A stretch of 64,000 nucleotides of DNA from Cryptomeria japonica. Lineage: Eukaryota; Streptophyta; Pinopsida; Cupressales; Cupressaceae. The number at the start of each line of letters is the position of its first letter. Within the stretch, counting starts at the first letter, position 1. Shown piece after piece: positions 36,395 to 47,449 of this stretch. The translations under genes and the position numbers were made by a program. The stretch is taken from NCBI RefSeq assembly GCF_030272615.1, contig NC_081406.1, positions 481,342,900 through 481,406,899 of the forward strand, in the 5' to 3' direction. The notes below the pieces were generated by a model. The model saw nothing but the letters and a program-made list of their open reading frames with translations. It made no database searches and was not told the DNA's origin.

Positions 36395-38015
36395 AATGGG
36401 AGGGAACAAAAAAAGGTTCGAACCTACCTCTTGTTCGGAATGGAGGAAGAATAGAGAGGTTTGGGAAATTCTTCAGGAGGGGGGTCTAAGTGTGTTTATG
36501 GAGAGGCTTAGTGGGAAAGATCCAACGGTCACTAAACACTTTATCAAGAATTGGAAGAATGGAAAAGTTTTGGTGGGACCCAGATGATGACTGTGGATGA
36601 GGAGATTATTGCTGAAGCCATGGGGATGATGACAGAGGGCATGAAATTCTACAGAGATCATAGCATCTCTGATAAGGCAGCGAAAAAATTTCCTATCACG
36701 GAAGGTGAGAAGAAGAAAATGGTGAAGGTCGACAACTCCTATCACTCCCCAAAATGTATATGCAGGCCATGGAGGTTTGTTTTATTTTCTGCAATTACCT
36801 ATATACTGTTGGATGGCAGGTTTATGAGAGCTTACAGGCACCACTTTGTATTGCTCAATCATTTTTGCCGTGGGGAAAAGGTAAGCCTGCCATATTATCT
36901 TGCATGTTCTATGGACCATACTATCAAAGAGATATGAAAGATCCCAAGGGCGACCATGCTCTTCATCAGGGTCTTATGGCTCTTTTGTATAAAGTGCTGA
37001 AAGGGAAATGCATTGAAAAACCTATTACAGGTAAAAATGCAAGGGATGAGGACACGAAGAGTGAGGTTAGTGGTTTTAACTTCAACTAAGAGACTGAAGG
37101 CGAGTCAGAGGAGCTAAGTAAAAAGGGGAGGAACAAGGGTAAGAAGATAGTGGTGGATTTAGATATTTAAGAGTCTGAGGCTGAGTCCTTCAAAGGTAAA
37201 TTCATCAAAACAAGAAATGGAAAGGCATCGGAAAGCAAACCTAGAGGAAGAAGAACATCAACAGGGGAGGTAACAAAGATATTAATCAAATTTTGATTGA
37301 TTTTAATGAGGAGGTAGAGAAGGACAAAAATGATAATGTGCAGGATAAGGAGGGGGATGATAATCCGATTGTGGGCAACAATGAGGATTTGAATACCCAA
37401 GGTCTACAGAAAGAGGATCAAGAGGACAAAAGGGGCAAATCTAGTGACTGTGCTGGAGAAATGAGAGTATTAAGGGTTTCTATGATACCGTCAGCACAAT
37501 GGTGAAAGACATAGGCAGCCTGAAGAAGGATATGAATGTTGTCAAAAGAGCCATGATAGGTGACAAACCCTATTTGAAAATGTCAAAGAATTGGCGGTGG
37601 CAATTAATAACACAGAAGCCATTGAAAACATGGTGAGTAAAATTATTGCAACTGAAAAAAAGGTTAAGGAGATGGAAGAAAATAAGGAGGTGAAAGGGAT
37701 GGAAATTGATATGAACAATATGGGCAGCAAAGTTGACAAGATGAAACTCACAGTAAAGAAGATAGCTGAATAGAACTTCTAGATTCTCAAAGCCTCGATG
37801 GACAACATGAACATTTTGATTAACAGATTTGATGACATCAAAAATAAAGAGGGTGACAAGGATCAACTGGAAAAAAAGGTCACGAGAAGAGGACCAGAGT
37901 TAATACAACGAATAAGGGCGACATCAAGGGTCGAGAGATGGATGACTTAAAGACCTCTGCGAACACCATGAAGCAGATGGTGGTCCATGCTGAAGATATC
38001 ATGAAAAATATCTAG
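36395..38015 (+). pseudogene. Third LINE-borne region: helical domain plus coiled coil, broken
   Basis: A degraded gene begins about 170 bp after the RNase H stop. ATG 36395 opens MGGNKKRFEP; frames change near 36580, 36940 and 37300. Readable parts: VFMERLSGKDPTV and MTVDEEIIAEAMGMMTEGMKFYRD; then SAITYILLDGRFMRAYRHHF with LLNHFCRGEKVSLPYYL (frame of 36551-36937); then HQGLMALLYKVLKGK; then a Lys/Glu-rich acidic and basic linker; then a coiled coil (37591-37773). The first part resembles proteins labelled 'putative plant transposon protein' or plant-mobile-domain-like, from memory of such sequences and not a search. Domain order recalls ORF2 of families A and B. It is unusual for an L1 element. 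Confidence 0.55.
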
Positions 38016-38239
38016 CTGTCTAGGTCTCAGTCTTGGTCTCTGTCTTTGTGTTGTCTTTTTGCTTTCCTTTAGCTGTCTTTTTGTGGTTCTTCATGTTATG
38101 TGTGTTAAGATCCCTTTTTGTTTGGATGGGATTAGTTTTTGTAAATGGAGTGATCAGTGACAGTTCTTTCTAGCTCTTTTTCTCTCCTTATATGTAAAAG
38201 GTTTGGGTTCCTTTCAAAAACCTATTTTTACTTAATCAA
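38016..38239 (+). other. Probable LINE 3' untranslated end
   Basis: T-rich, non-coding, with the stretch GGTTTGGGTTCCTTTCAAAA and ending CTTAATCAAA directly before the right-hand 14-bp repeat. Confidence 0.55.
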
Positions 38240-38253
38240 AACAATAAAAAGCA
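38240..38253. repeat. 14-bp direct repeat, right flank of the LINE
   Basis: AACAATAAAAAGCA, identical to 30136-30149. Confidence 0.8.
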
Positions 38254-39342
38254 CCTCTACATTATTTTATTTGATAAAAGGAAGTATCATTGACCTTCTA
38301 ATGCCAGTGGTGGCATTGCTAGATTACTCGCTTTGTAAAAGAAAGGGCGGTGAAGAGAGGGAAGCCTTAAATAAGCAATGAAAGGGATTTGTGAAATTTG
38401 ACAAATGTATAGTCATCAGAAACTATTTTCCATGCTGGTTCCAATGAGTCATTGGAAGAATAGGTTTGATCTCATCTTTGACATTTAATTTTTATTTGAG
38501 TGGAGATGTATTAAACAATGGTCATTTTACAAAAAATTAATTATTAAATAACCTTTTAATGGTAGCTCAAAATTGACCACTATTTTTTGCAAAAGTTAAT
38601 GTTTCAACATTTCCTACGCATTGGTCCTTGATGCATTGTAAAAAGCACTATAATAAAGTGCCAATAAATTGGAGTTCACCGAATATTGAATCAAGGGAGT
38701 TGTCTTGAGTTGTGCCATTGTGTACTTCCATGAGTTGTGTCATAAACACTTCCACATTTCTCTTACTATTATTCTTCTTGAAAGGTTGTCTTGAGTCATG
38801 TCTTTGACCAATTCCACACCTTCCTTAATACTACATGGAGATGAACAATATAATATTTTGACATGCATTATGATCTCATCACTTGTTGTTACATAGGAAT
38901 CGAGAAATTTTTTACAAAAAACATCAAACAAAATATTCATACATGTTTTCCAATGATGCAAATTTGGAAGACATCATTGAAGACACCAATCTTATTTATA
39001 GCTCTTGCATTGAGCTTAGAGATGCTTCATAGAGAGCATCCAAAGGTCCAACAAGACATCACATCTTCTATTCATGTTCTTTATCACCTGTTGCATGATA
39101 AATAAGAGGTGCTCTGCAGAGGTTCTTTCCAGTAGGGTATAACATGGAGCATTTGAGCATCATCTTACGGGGAGCTACATAGTCTCTTCCTTCTCTCTTA
39201 AGGTGTGAACATTCATTGGACCAGTAGATAGAGTAGTTCTTGGTAGTCCTAATCACTCCTTCCTTCTATGACCTATCTTTTTGACTTGTACACTCAAATT
39301 ATATCATTTCTCTTTTGAAGAAGAGTTTTGTTCCCACTAAGT
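38254..39342. other. No recognisable gene or element
   Basis: AT-rich sequence with only short, featureless open frames. Confidence 0.55.
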
Positions 39343-39859
39343 TGTCAACACCCTCATTTTAAGATATTTAAAAAAACTTATTATTATTAATGTGATTATG
39401 CTAAAATAAAATAAAGAAAATTAAATTTCATTAAAATTATTAATTAATCAATATATTTCAATAATTGGAAAAGAAAAATAATTAAACATGGAAAGATACA
39501 TGAAATCCTACATTCACAATGGAATTTTAAGGAAAGAAAAAAAGAATTTACACATGATATATCAATTATTAAATACTAAAATAAAAATTAAAAATAAAAT
39601 TAAAAAAATAATGAAATTTGGGGTTATGAAGTGTGGGTCCTTACATGGGTTTTCTCCTTTACTTTGTGAAATGAAATAGAAATGGGACTAGTATAAATCA
39701 ATATGAAATCATGTTAGTAAAGAGTCTTCAACCGTAAGCATTACATGAAGACAAATCCATTCAAAGAATCATCAAAGAAGATTAGCACAAGAAGTTAGTC
39801 AGGAAAAAAATAAACAAAACAAATATGATACTTCCTCATGATGCTCCCTATACCATGAT
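39343..39859 (+). repeat. Possible LTR start (TGTCAACACCCTC...)
   Basis: Begins TGTCAACACCCTCATTTTAAG and resembles the Gypsy LTR start at 49930 (TGTCATAACCCTC). A TATA-like GTATAAATCA lies at 39691. No polypurine tract precedes it and no right end is visible, so this is a weak call. Confidence 0.3.
39771..39859. repeat. 89-bp direct repeat, left copy
   Basis: Starts ATCAAAGAAGATTAGCAC and ends near CCATGAT. It matches 44064-44152 with about 5 substitutions and no indel. Confidence 0.85.
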
Positions 39860-41478
39860 TGTAACATCCCCCCGCTATGAGGCCCAGAGGACTTAAACAA
39901 ATAAACCAATGAAAATGCGAATAATTTTTTTAAATTTTTTTATAAATAAAATAAATCATACAAATGCATGGAGTAACATGATACTACAAGATAAAGATAA
40001 GATATACAATTAATATATAGCAATAGCCCTCAAGGCCCCACAAGAATGTTACTCAAGAATAATAATAACCAAACATAAAAGAATATATGAAACCTCATAA
40101 AATATGATAACACTATCTACTACAAAGGATCATAATACATAATACATTGCCATGAGAATATCCATATGATCATCGGTTACATTACAAGGTATCCATAAGA
40201 ATATAATCTCCATGAGTACAAACAATGGAGTGAATACATAAACCTGGTACATAAATAAAGTCTTGAATCTTCCCACGAGCCATCACGAACACGATGTAGG
40301 ATGAACCAAAACCTAATGGGTGCTAATAACACTGCACCCAACCATGTGGTACCATCAGGTCCACCCCCGGTTCTAGGTCTCAGCCAGACCCAAGAGACGG
40401 TAGGAAGAACAAGAGGATACAAATGAATCACATGAGGCTCACAAGACTACTATCACAAGAGACTCACAAGTAAACCAACTAAATTATAGAGGCCTCAAAC
40501 AAACCAAGGAAAGTAAAGTAACCAAAAGAGACCACTAGGTATGCAATAGGGAAAAGTGTCATCACTAGGTTGTCATGGGTTACCCTGGTGAGTCTTCACT
40601 AGGTCCCGACCCCCATCCTTGGTTACCTTGGTGATCTCTATCGACCCCCAACCTCCATACAAACACTAGTAGACCACACCAACCTTTTGAAAGGACAAGA
40701 TTGGTGGATGCCATTTCGGGCCTCCTCTACTTACCTCCAGCCAAAACAAGCACTAGAGAGTAAGAGAGGCAACAATTTATCTTTTTAATGTGATCTAACT
40801 ACCCACCCAAGATCATTATTTAAAATTTTCACTTGATTACCAAACTCTCTTTGAGTTACCATGGCGACCACTTTGGGTCTCGACCCCCAATGAAAGCCAC
40901 TCCCCCTTGACTTGCACCTAGGCATCCAAAATTCAACACAGGGTCTACGACACCCAAAAACACCAAGAGTCAAGACCCCTCTACCATAGCAAGGTTGACT
41001 GACTTGCTAAAACAGGATTGCAAACATATAGGTACAATGAAAACAAATAATGACTAACTAGTATAGAAGTCATGCAGGACATCAATCACATTACATTAAA
41101 AGACAAAGGGGAACCATACACAATTAGAAACTCAAACATAGTCGTAGCCTTTGGAAACATAATACATTAAAACAACATATCCAAGTAACCCACTATGATA
41201 GACAAGAACCAAAAGCAAATACAAGGTCTCATAATGCCAAACATAAAAGAATTCCAAGCATAATATAATACCAAGAGACCATAATAACTTCTATACATCA
41301 ACTAATTCAAAATAACATTAATTTCAATAACCCAAAATTTAAACCGTTATCTCATTTTATTCCTAATAATTTGCACATAAACTGACATTTTATTATTCAA
41401 AACATTTAAGAATTGTAACTCATTCCCACAATTTTGCTATCGTTATTTTGATCAACCACAAATTAAAAGAAAGAATCC

Positions 41479-41564
41479 ACATACACACACACACACATAT
41501 ATATACATATACATACATATAAATATATATATGTAAATATATTTATACACACACACACACACAC

Positions 41565-41657
<93 letters not shown>

Positions 41658-41975
41658 TGTGTATATATACATATATATAAATATATGTATATATATATAC
41701 ATATATACATATATATATATACATATGTATATATACACACACACACACATATATATATATGTATGTATGTATATATATATATGTATATGTATATATGTAT
41801 GTATACATACATATATGTATATATGTATGTATACATACATATATGTATATATGTATGTATATGTATGTATATATGTATATATGTATACATATATATACAT
41901 ATGTGTATGTATATATGCATATATGTATATATACACACACATATGTAAATATATATATATTATGACATATATAAT
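41479..41975. repeat. Compound microsatellite (AC, GT, TA, TATG)
   Basis: Runs of CA, a (GT)n run around 41574-41611, a (TA)n run and interleaved TATG/TACA units fill about 500 bp. Long Tyr/Ile/Cys/His-rich open frames on both strands here are artefacts. Confidence 0.95.
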
Positions 41976-42036
41976 CACAAATAGGTCTGAAATTTGAAAA
42001 CACATAATTGTGAATTTGCATAATAATCATATGATC

Positions 42037-42047
42037 ACACACACACA

Positions 42048-42082
<35 letters not shown>

Positions 42083-42084
42083 AA
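42037..42084. repeat. (CA)n followed by a poly(A) run
   Basis: About 12 CA units followed by about 24 A. The A-run might be an old retro-insertion tail, but no element is seen upstream. Confidence 0.9.
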
Positions 42085-42196
42085 TTGTTTATCTTTTAAT
42101 ATCCAACTGTCGAAGTAAAAATTTGGATAACACGAAATTCCCAATCGGCCGAAGCTATCAAACACAACATAGCAGAGGAGATGTTGTGGGAGATTT

Positions 42197-42353
42197 CCCA
42201 CTGTTGTGGGCAAGCTCCCCCCACGACCGTGGGAATGGCTCCCCACAATGTGGGTCTCCCCACGATTGTGGGTCGAGCCACCCACAACGTGGGAGAGCTT
42301 CCCACAACATGGGCTCACCCCACGACTGTGGGTTGAGCCACCCACAATGTGGG
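42197..42353. repeat. Array of eight CCCAC...GTGGG palindromes
   Basis: Units at 42197, 42220, 42242, 42258, 42281, 42301, 42318 and 42341, each 13-15 bp of the form CCCACAATGTGGG or CCCACGATTGTGGG, separated by short spacers including GTCGAGCCA/GTTGAGCCA and CT-rich spacers. Locally GC-rich in an AT-rich setting. Confidence 0.88.
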
Positions 42354-44063
42354 TGGGCTCCCAATGGCTCCATACACAGAGCCACAAAAATAAAAAGATA
42401 AATAATAGAACATAAAAGACATGAATATATGAATTTAAAAAAAAAATGAATCAAACAAGGATTCTGAGGGAAATTATCGGGTAATGAAAATATAACCATG
42501 GGGGTCCAAGAATCATAAGCACAGAGTCTCAAATTGATTTCGGTTTAACCTAGAATTTTATTTCAAAATAATTTAAAACTTACAAAACAAAGGCCTCAGA
42601 TGAAATCATTTCCTGATATCAATTTTAGACCCAGAATTAAAATTTGAGAATCTATAAACCTGAAACAACCATTAACCAGAGAATTTCCATTTTTCTTTCA
42701 TTACAGTAAAACAAAACAAACTGATTTCATTCAGATTAAGAAGAAATTTTCACATGAAAGAGAAAATAATCTGAAACCCTACCTCTTTACGCTATCTAAA
42801 AATAAAACATAGAGGTAGAAGCTATATCCCCAAGAAATCCACGGCTTCTCCAATCACGATACGCAAGGCACAAATCTAGAAAGCTTCAATCCAGAAAGTT
42901 TCAAACAAAATCTTCCAAAAGCCTTTCCCTAGTATTCTATTATCATTTTTCCCCAATTTCTTCTTTTCAAAACCAGATTTTCCCCAAATTCCTTTTTAAA
43001 AACCCTTATCCAGAAATTCACATGCATATAAAATTTTCACAAGAAAAACAAAGCTTTCTCCCCCCCTTCAATTTCCCCCCAAAAAACAAAAGATATGTTT
43101 TTTTTCCAAAAAGTAACTCCCCATACAAAACGCATGCAAGATTCCTCTAATTAATTTCCATAATTAATTTATTTTTTGTAACACCCCCACACATTCAAAT
43201 TTTGAATTTTGAAACAAATAGATATTAATTACATTTTAAATTAATTTTCCACGAGCACAATAAAATCCTATAATAAATATCTAATTCCCTTTTAAATAAT
43301 TATTTTCAAAAAGGTAGAATAGATTAAATCACTTAGCTAATGCAATTAACTTAATATAATATTGCACAATTTTCAATTTTATAAATTAATTAATCATTAA
43401 AAATCAACTACCTTTAATATATTAATATCAATACTTTCTCGCTAATAACATAGGATAAACATTAAATTGAACACAAGAGTAACAAACTGAGACTAACAAC
43501 CACGAAGGGCCAACACAACTGATACTGACATGACTGGGCAACCAAAGTACAAGGATACCTGACAAGGATCCCATTCCCATAGGAATGATGGTTGTGTCAA
43601 GGGTTTGACTGATAACTCCAATTTACCACTTTACCATTAGATCAAAGAGCACACTCAGACTTGAAGGTTCAAGTGGAGTCAATGCTTGGTACCTGCAGCT
43701 GCATCATCGAGAAAACACACATACATTTCTCCAACATTTATAGGCACACCGGTGGAGGAGAGTCATGAAATTCTGTGTCCCTCCGAAGTGGGTGATAGAA
43801 TATCATCCCCTCATACCCCATGCAGACTCGTACCCATACAAGAAAATGAACATAAGATATAACTCATACATAAAGTAGATATGTCAGTCCAAGGTCAGTA
43901 CATAAGCATATAATCTAACATCTAAACATCCATAGAGAAAAAACTACATAACTAGCATCATATCATAGAATCATGATAAAAGTCATTACACTAGAGAGTA
44001 TCATCCATTGACATAAACAACAGAAGAGGTAAACCAATGTCAAACTGGGTTAAAGAAAATTTG

Positions 44064-44152
44064 ATCAAAGAAGATTATCACAAGAAGTTAGTCAAGAAAT
44101 AAATAAACAAAACAAATATGATACTTCCTCATGATGCTCCCTATGCCATGAC
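44064..44152. repeat. 89-bp direct repeat, right copy
   Basis: Matches 39771-39859; the adjoining sequence to the right differs from that of the left copy. Confidence 0.85.
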
Positions 44153-45036
44153 TTTTCCTTGTCCTCCTCTTGTCCAAGATCTCGTTAATAAATGAAGTAT
44201 GCGCTCATCTTGAGCACTAGCACAAAAGGATGTCAAATGGAGTATGGGAGATGGTTGACTATGATATGAAGTGTTTCTATGATAAATGGATGCAAATTAT
44301 CTAAGCTATGCAAAGAAGCAATGAGAATGTTTGCTAGACTCTCAACAACGATAACCTCAAGAGCATAACCTTCTTCACAATGAAAAACCTTATTCTCAAT
44401 GGACAACTTGATCTTTAATGGAAAAATTCCTCCTCACAATGAAAATGGGAGTTCTATTTATAGGCAAAATGGGCAAATGAAGGGTTGAGATTGAATTGGT
44501 TGGGGAAGGGTTATGATTGATTGAGGAAGTGTTGATCCTCAATCCATGTGCTCTCTTTTAAGCCAATCACATGTTGAAAAGTGTCAACAAGGGAAGGCTT
44601 GAGAGGAGAGGGGGACAAAGAATTAAATTTTTGAAGACTTGAAGGAAGCCATTAAAGGCATAAGAATACTTTGACTGAAGCCATTAAAGGCTTAAGAAGA
44701 CTTTGACTAAAGCCATTAAAGGCTTAAGAAGACTTTGAAGGAAGCCATTAAAGGCTTGAGTTGATGGGTTTTGGGTTAACCTTTGGTTTAGGAATGTACA
44801 AACCATTAAAGGGTGATTAGGATAATGATATGGGGTTTAGAAATGATTAGGAGGGTTAACTTGCAAAGTTTGCATTTTCTAGAAGATTCAAGTGGGTGAG
44901 TGATTTTAGGAATTTAAATAAATATTTATTTCAATGTGAGAGAAGGGATAAAGGGATAAGATAAATTAATTAATCAAATATGTCTTATTTATTTTATTAA
45001 TAGTCTAAGTTAAGTGGACAAAATTGGGTGGCTATA
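44153..45036 (-). repeat. Gypsy LTR (G1), minus strand, left end uncertain
   Basis: The minus-strand LTR start lies at 45036 (TATAGCCACCC, with TG decayed to TA), directly after a purine tract TCAAAGAGGGGCAAA. It parallels the starts at 61554 and 63774. A minus-strand TATA box CCTATAAATAGAAC lies at 44453-44466. The left limit is only an estimate. Confidence 0.5.
44646..44773. repeat. Four tandem copies of a 32-bp unit
   Basis: The unit AAGCCATTAAAGGCTTAAGA... starts at 44646, 44678, 44710 and 44742, an exact 32-bp period with a few substitutions, inside the G1 LTR. AAGCCATTAAAGGCTT is itself a near palindrome. Confidence 0.92.
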
Positions 45037-45040
45037 TTTG

Positions 45041-45242
45041 CCCCTCTTTGAGATGGTGTGGTTTATCACATCATTTCAAAGAAAAACAAGTCAACATGGT
45101 ACATGCCCTGACATGTCTCAAGTTGGTGGTTAGGTATTTTTCCCCTCTTTGAGTTGGTGTGGTTTATCACATTGTTTAAAGAAAAACAAGTCAAAATGGT
45201 ACATGCTCCGACACTCCTCAGGTTGGTGGTTAGGTATTCCCC
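45041..45242. repeat. 101-bp tandem duplication including the polypurine tract
   Basis: Two copies begin CCCCTCTTTGAG at 45041 and 45142. The duplication carries the G1 purine tract (minus strand CTCAAAGAGGGG), so the remnant has two such tracts. Confidence 0.85.
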
Positions 45243-47159
45243 CTTGAGAGACGGGACAAAGTTTTAAAAATTCAAGCAATCTCTCAATTTTTTTAAAGAA
45301 AATTAGGCATGGTAGAATGGAGGATCTAGATTGAATGGTGGAGGAGAAGGGAAAGCTAGTAAATAACCTCACCCTAGGTCATGTAGGAGATGTTGTGCAA
45401 ATGCAATGTTGTGGTGCATTTGATTGATGTTGTAAAATTGATCAATATAGTCTTGGTGCAATTGTTTGGATAGTCTGGTGCAATTGGTTGAACTACCTCA
45501 ATTTCAGTCAAAATGTGACAGTTGATGTTAGTTTTCTCTCAGATAGGATAAAGTATGAGTAATTGAGTCAAATTGACCTGTTGAGACTTAGACAATTGAT
45601 GTAATTTCTCGATGAAGTCAAGGTATCTGAGTCAAATTATTCGTTGAGACTTAGACAATTGATGTAATTGTTTATTTTGATTGTGTTTGATTGGTTGACC
45701 AATTGATAGTTGGGTTTAAAAGATGGACACAATAAATTTTTGTTGTGTATAGGATGGCCTAGATGACACCAACTAAACAACCCTTCCTTTTAGATATGAA
45801 CTACGATGTACGTGGCTTGATCAGTTTGATGGGCCACAATGTAGGGTATTCAGTGATGACCTAGATGGGGTGGGTGAGTGGGGGTTAACTTTAGAGAGAA
45901 GGTATGAAGGACCTAGTACCCATTCATGTGGAAGAGGATTGAATAGAGTATCAATTGTCATGACTATGTATGAATGATATGTAGCGATATGGATTTAAGG
46001 ATGGATAGAATGCAATGGTAGGATATGTTCACATGAAATGAAATGGATGGATCTTGTGATTTTAATAGTGCTTCTTTCAATATTGAGATTATTTGGTTAT
46101 GATCTTGACCAAGGTATTGAAAACCAAGGTTGAGAATTACACTTGTAAATAGACATATTATAGACAAGGAATATTCCCCTCCATTTTGGTTCATATACTT
46201 ATGGTCGAGGTATACGTTGTAGTCAATAAGCCATAGTGATCTATGACTTTGTATATTTGCATAGGATCTCATAGCTTAGTGAACTTGCCATGTAGACAAC
46301 ATTAGTATTTGCCCCATAACTTCATTGGAGCCATTCGTAGACAAAAAACAAAGAAAAGATACCAAGAACCATCCTGGCCACTCTAATCACTTGTGGATAT
46401 CCTTGAGTAACATAGGAACATGATATAAATTAGTAAAATAAAAAAGTACTAACAACAGTCGAAAAACCAAATAATCTTCTTTCGAAAAGATGTGTCACCA
46501 TGTCTTGTTTTAAGGAAGAATGCATCCTTGTTAAGATGTTTGTTTGATGTTGAGCCTAAGAATTTGATAATCTATGGACTAATTGATAGTTTATCTTGTT
46601 TGAGTATTTTATTTGTATGCTTAATTTGCTTTCACTTGCGATCGAATATTTATGTGAACTAGAATTAGTTTATTGCACTATTTTTTTGATTTTTTAAAGA
46701 TTATTTTAGGACATTTTTCAAATATTTTTGGATTATTTATAGTAAATTAGTATGCGAACCATGGATGTTTAGGATCCACTCCCATCATTATGCAAAGGAA
46801 AGTTGCCCCCAGTTAGGTGTAGGTGTTAAGGACGATGGTGGGACTATAAGACATAAATTAATGATACATTAATAATAAGCCATGGTAAGTGCAAAATATT
46901 GTGGGTGGATGAAAGGTTTTTATTAATGAATTTGAAAGACAGTGGAGCAAAGCCTGTACGTATGATGCTTGTTTGCCAAGATTGTGCCATCGTACTTGTC
47001 CAAGGTGCCACCTGAGTGGTTTTCACCATTTGGATGAATGATTTATCTTTACTGTTTTCTTGTTTTTCAATTATTATTTTTTGTACTTTTTTTGTTTTAG
47101 GACCTTTGTTGAATGTTTTTGATATTTTTGAAATATGTGTGAGCTTGATGCTCTAAATA
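45243..47159. other. Non-coding 3' interior of a Gypsy remnant
   Basis: Lies between the integrase end at 47160 and the polypurine tract at 45037 of the minus-strand element, so it is probably its 3' untranslated region. A second purine block (minus CTGGGGGCAAC) lies near 46805-46815. No coding domains seen. Confidence 0.4.
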
Positions 47160-47310
47160 TCTATATATGGAACTTCTTGAGATGCATGTTTTTGATTGGA
47201 TCTGAGAGTGGTTCCCATTCTAAATTAGCCAATTGATATGCCTCTATCCCAAAGACTGATTAACTACATAAGGACCTAGCCAGGTTTATTCAAATTTTCC
47301 TCTCTTTTCC
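47160..47310 (-). pseudogene. C-terminal end of a Gypsy integrase
   Basis: Minus-strand translation shows KFE-stop-TWLGPYVV (about 47262-47300) and, after a frame change, LANLEWEPLSDPIKNMHLKKFH (47173-47232). These match the integrase-end pattern 'GKFEPNWLGPYVV ... HLKKY' of plant Gypsy elements. It is fused nearly directly to gag, so protease, reverse transcriptase and most of integrase are deleted. Confidence 0.65.
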
Positions 47311-47449
47311 CTATAATAGATTATATGGCACACCTTGTAGTGTGACCTTGCTACAACGAGTAACAACATTGCATTCACGATTCTTGACTTTGATGGTTAT
47401 TGTTGCAACGTGCTCAATATCTTCATTTATATTATTGGCAGTATAATCA

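Larger units (their letters stand above)
30150..38239 (+). mobile_element. L1-type LINE with an additional third coding region
   Basis: An 8.1 kb unit holding ORF1 (DUF4283-like plus zinc knuckle), ORF2 (endonuclease, reverse transcriptase, zf-RVT, RNase H) and a further broken coding region downstream (36395-38015). It is flanked by 14-bp direct repeats. The tail before the right repeat ends CTTAATCAAA, not a clear poly(A). Many stops and few frameshifts show point-mutation decay. If the repeats are a true target duplication, the third region was part of the inserted unit. Confidence 0.75.
39860..44063. other. 4.2 kb segment between 89-bp repeats, mostly unassigned
   Basis: Begins TGTAACATCCCCCCGC at 39860; a similar TGTAACACCCCC occurs at 43177. 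Read on the minus strand, both resemble a purine tract followed by an LTR start (GGGGGATGTTACA), but no partner ends are found. Contains the microsatellite block and the GTGGG array; no coding domain is recognisable. Confidence 0.4.

Noticed and set aside
36754-36950. Start of the open frame 36754-37089 as the coding frame here
   Set aside because: In this part the frame of 36551-36937 carries the family-like LLDGRF and LLNHF motifs; the 36754 frame becomes the plausible one only after about 36950.
41452-42005. Long open frames on both strands, up to about 310 codons
   Set aside because: They translate microsatellite DNA (Tyr/Ile/Cys/Val/His strings) and have no protein features.
42061-42084. 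Poly(A) run as the tail of a retrotransposed gene or SINE
   Set aside because: Preceded by a (CA)n run and microsatellite; no A/B-box-like or gene-like body and no flanking duplication seen.
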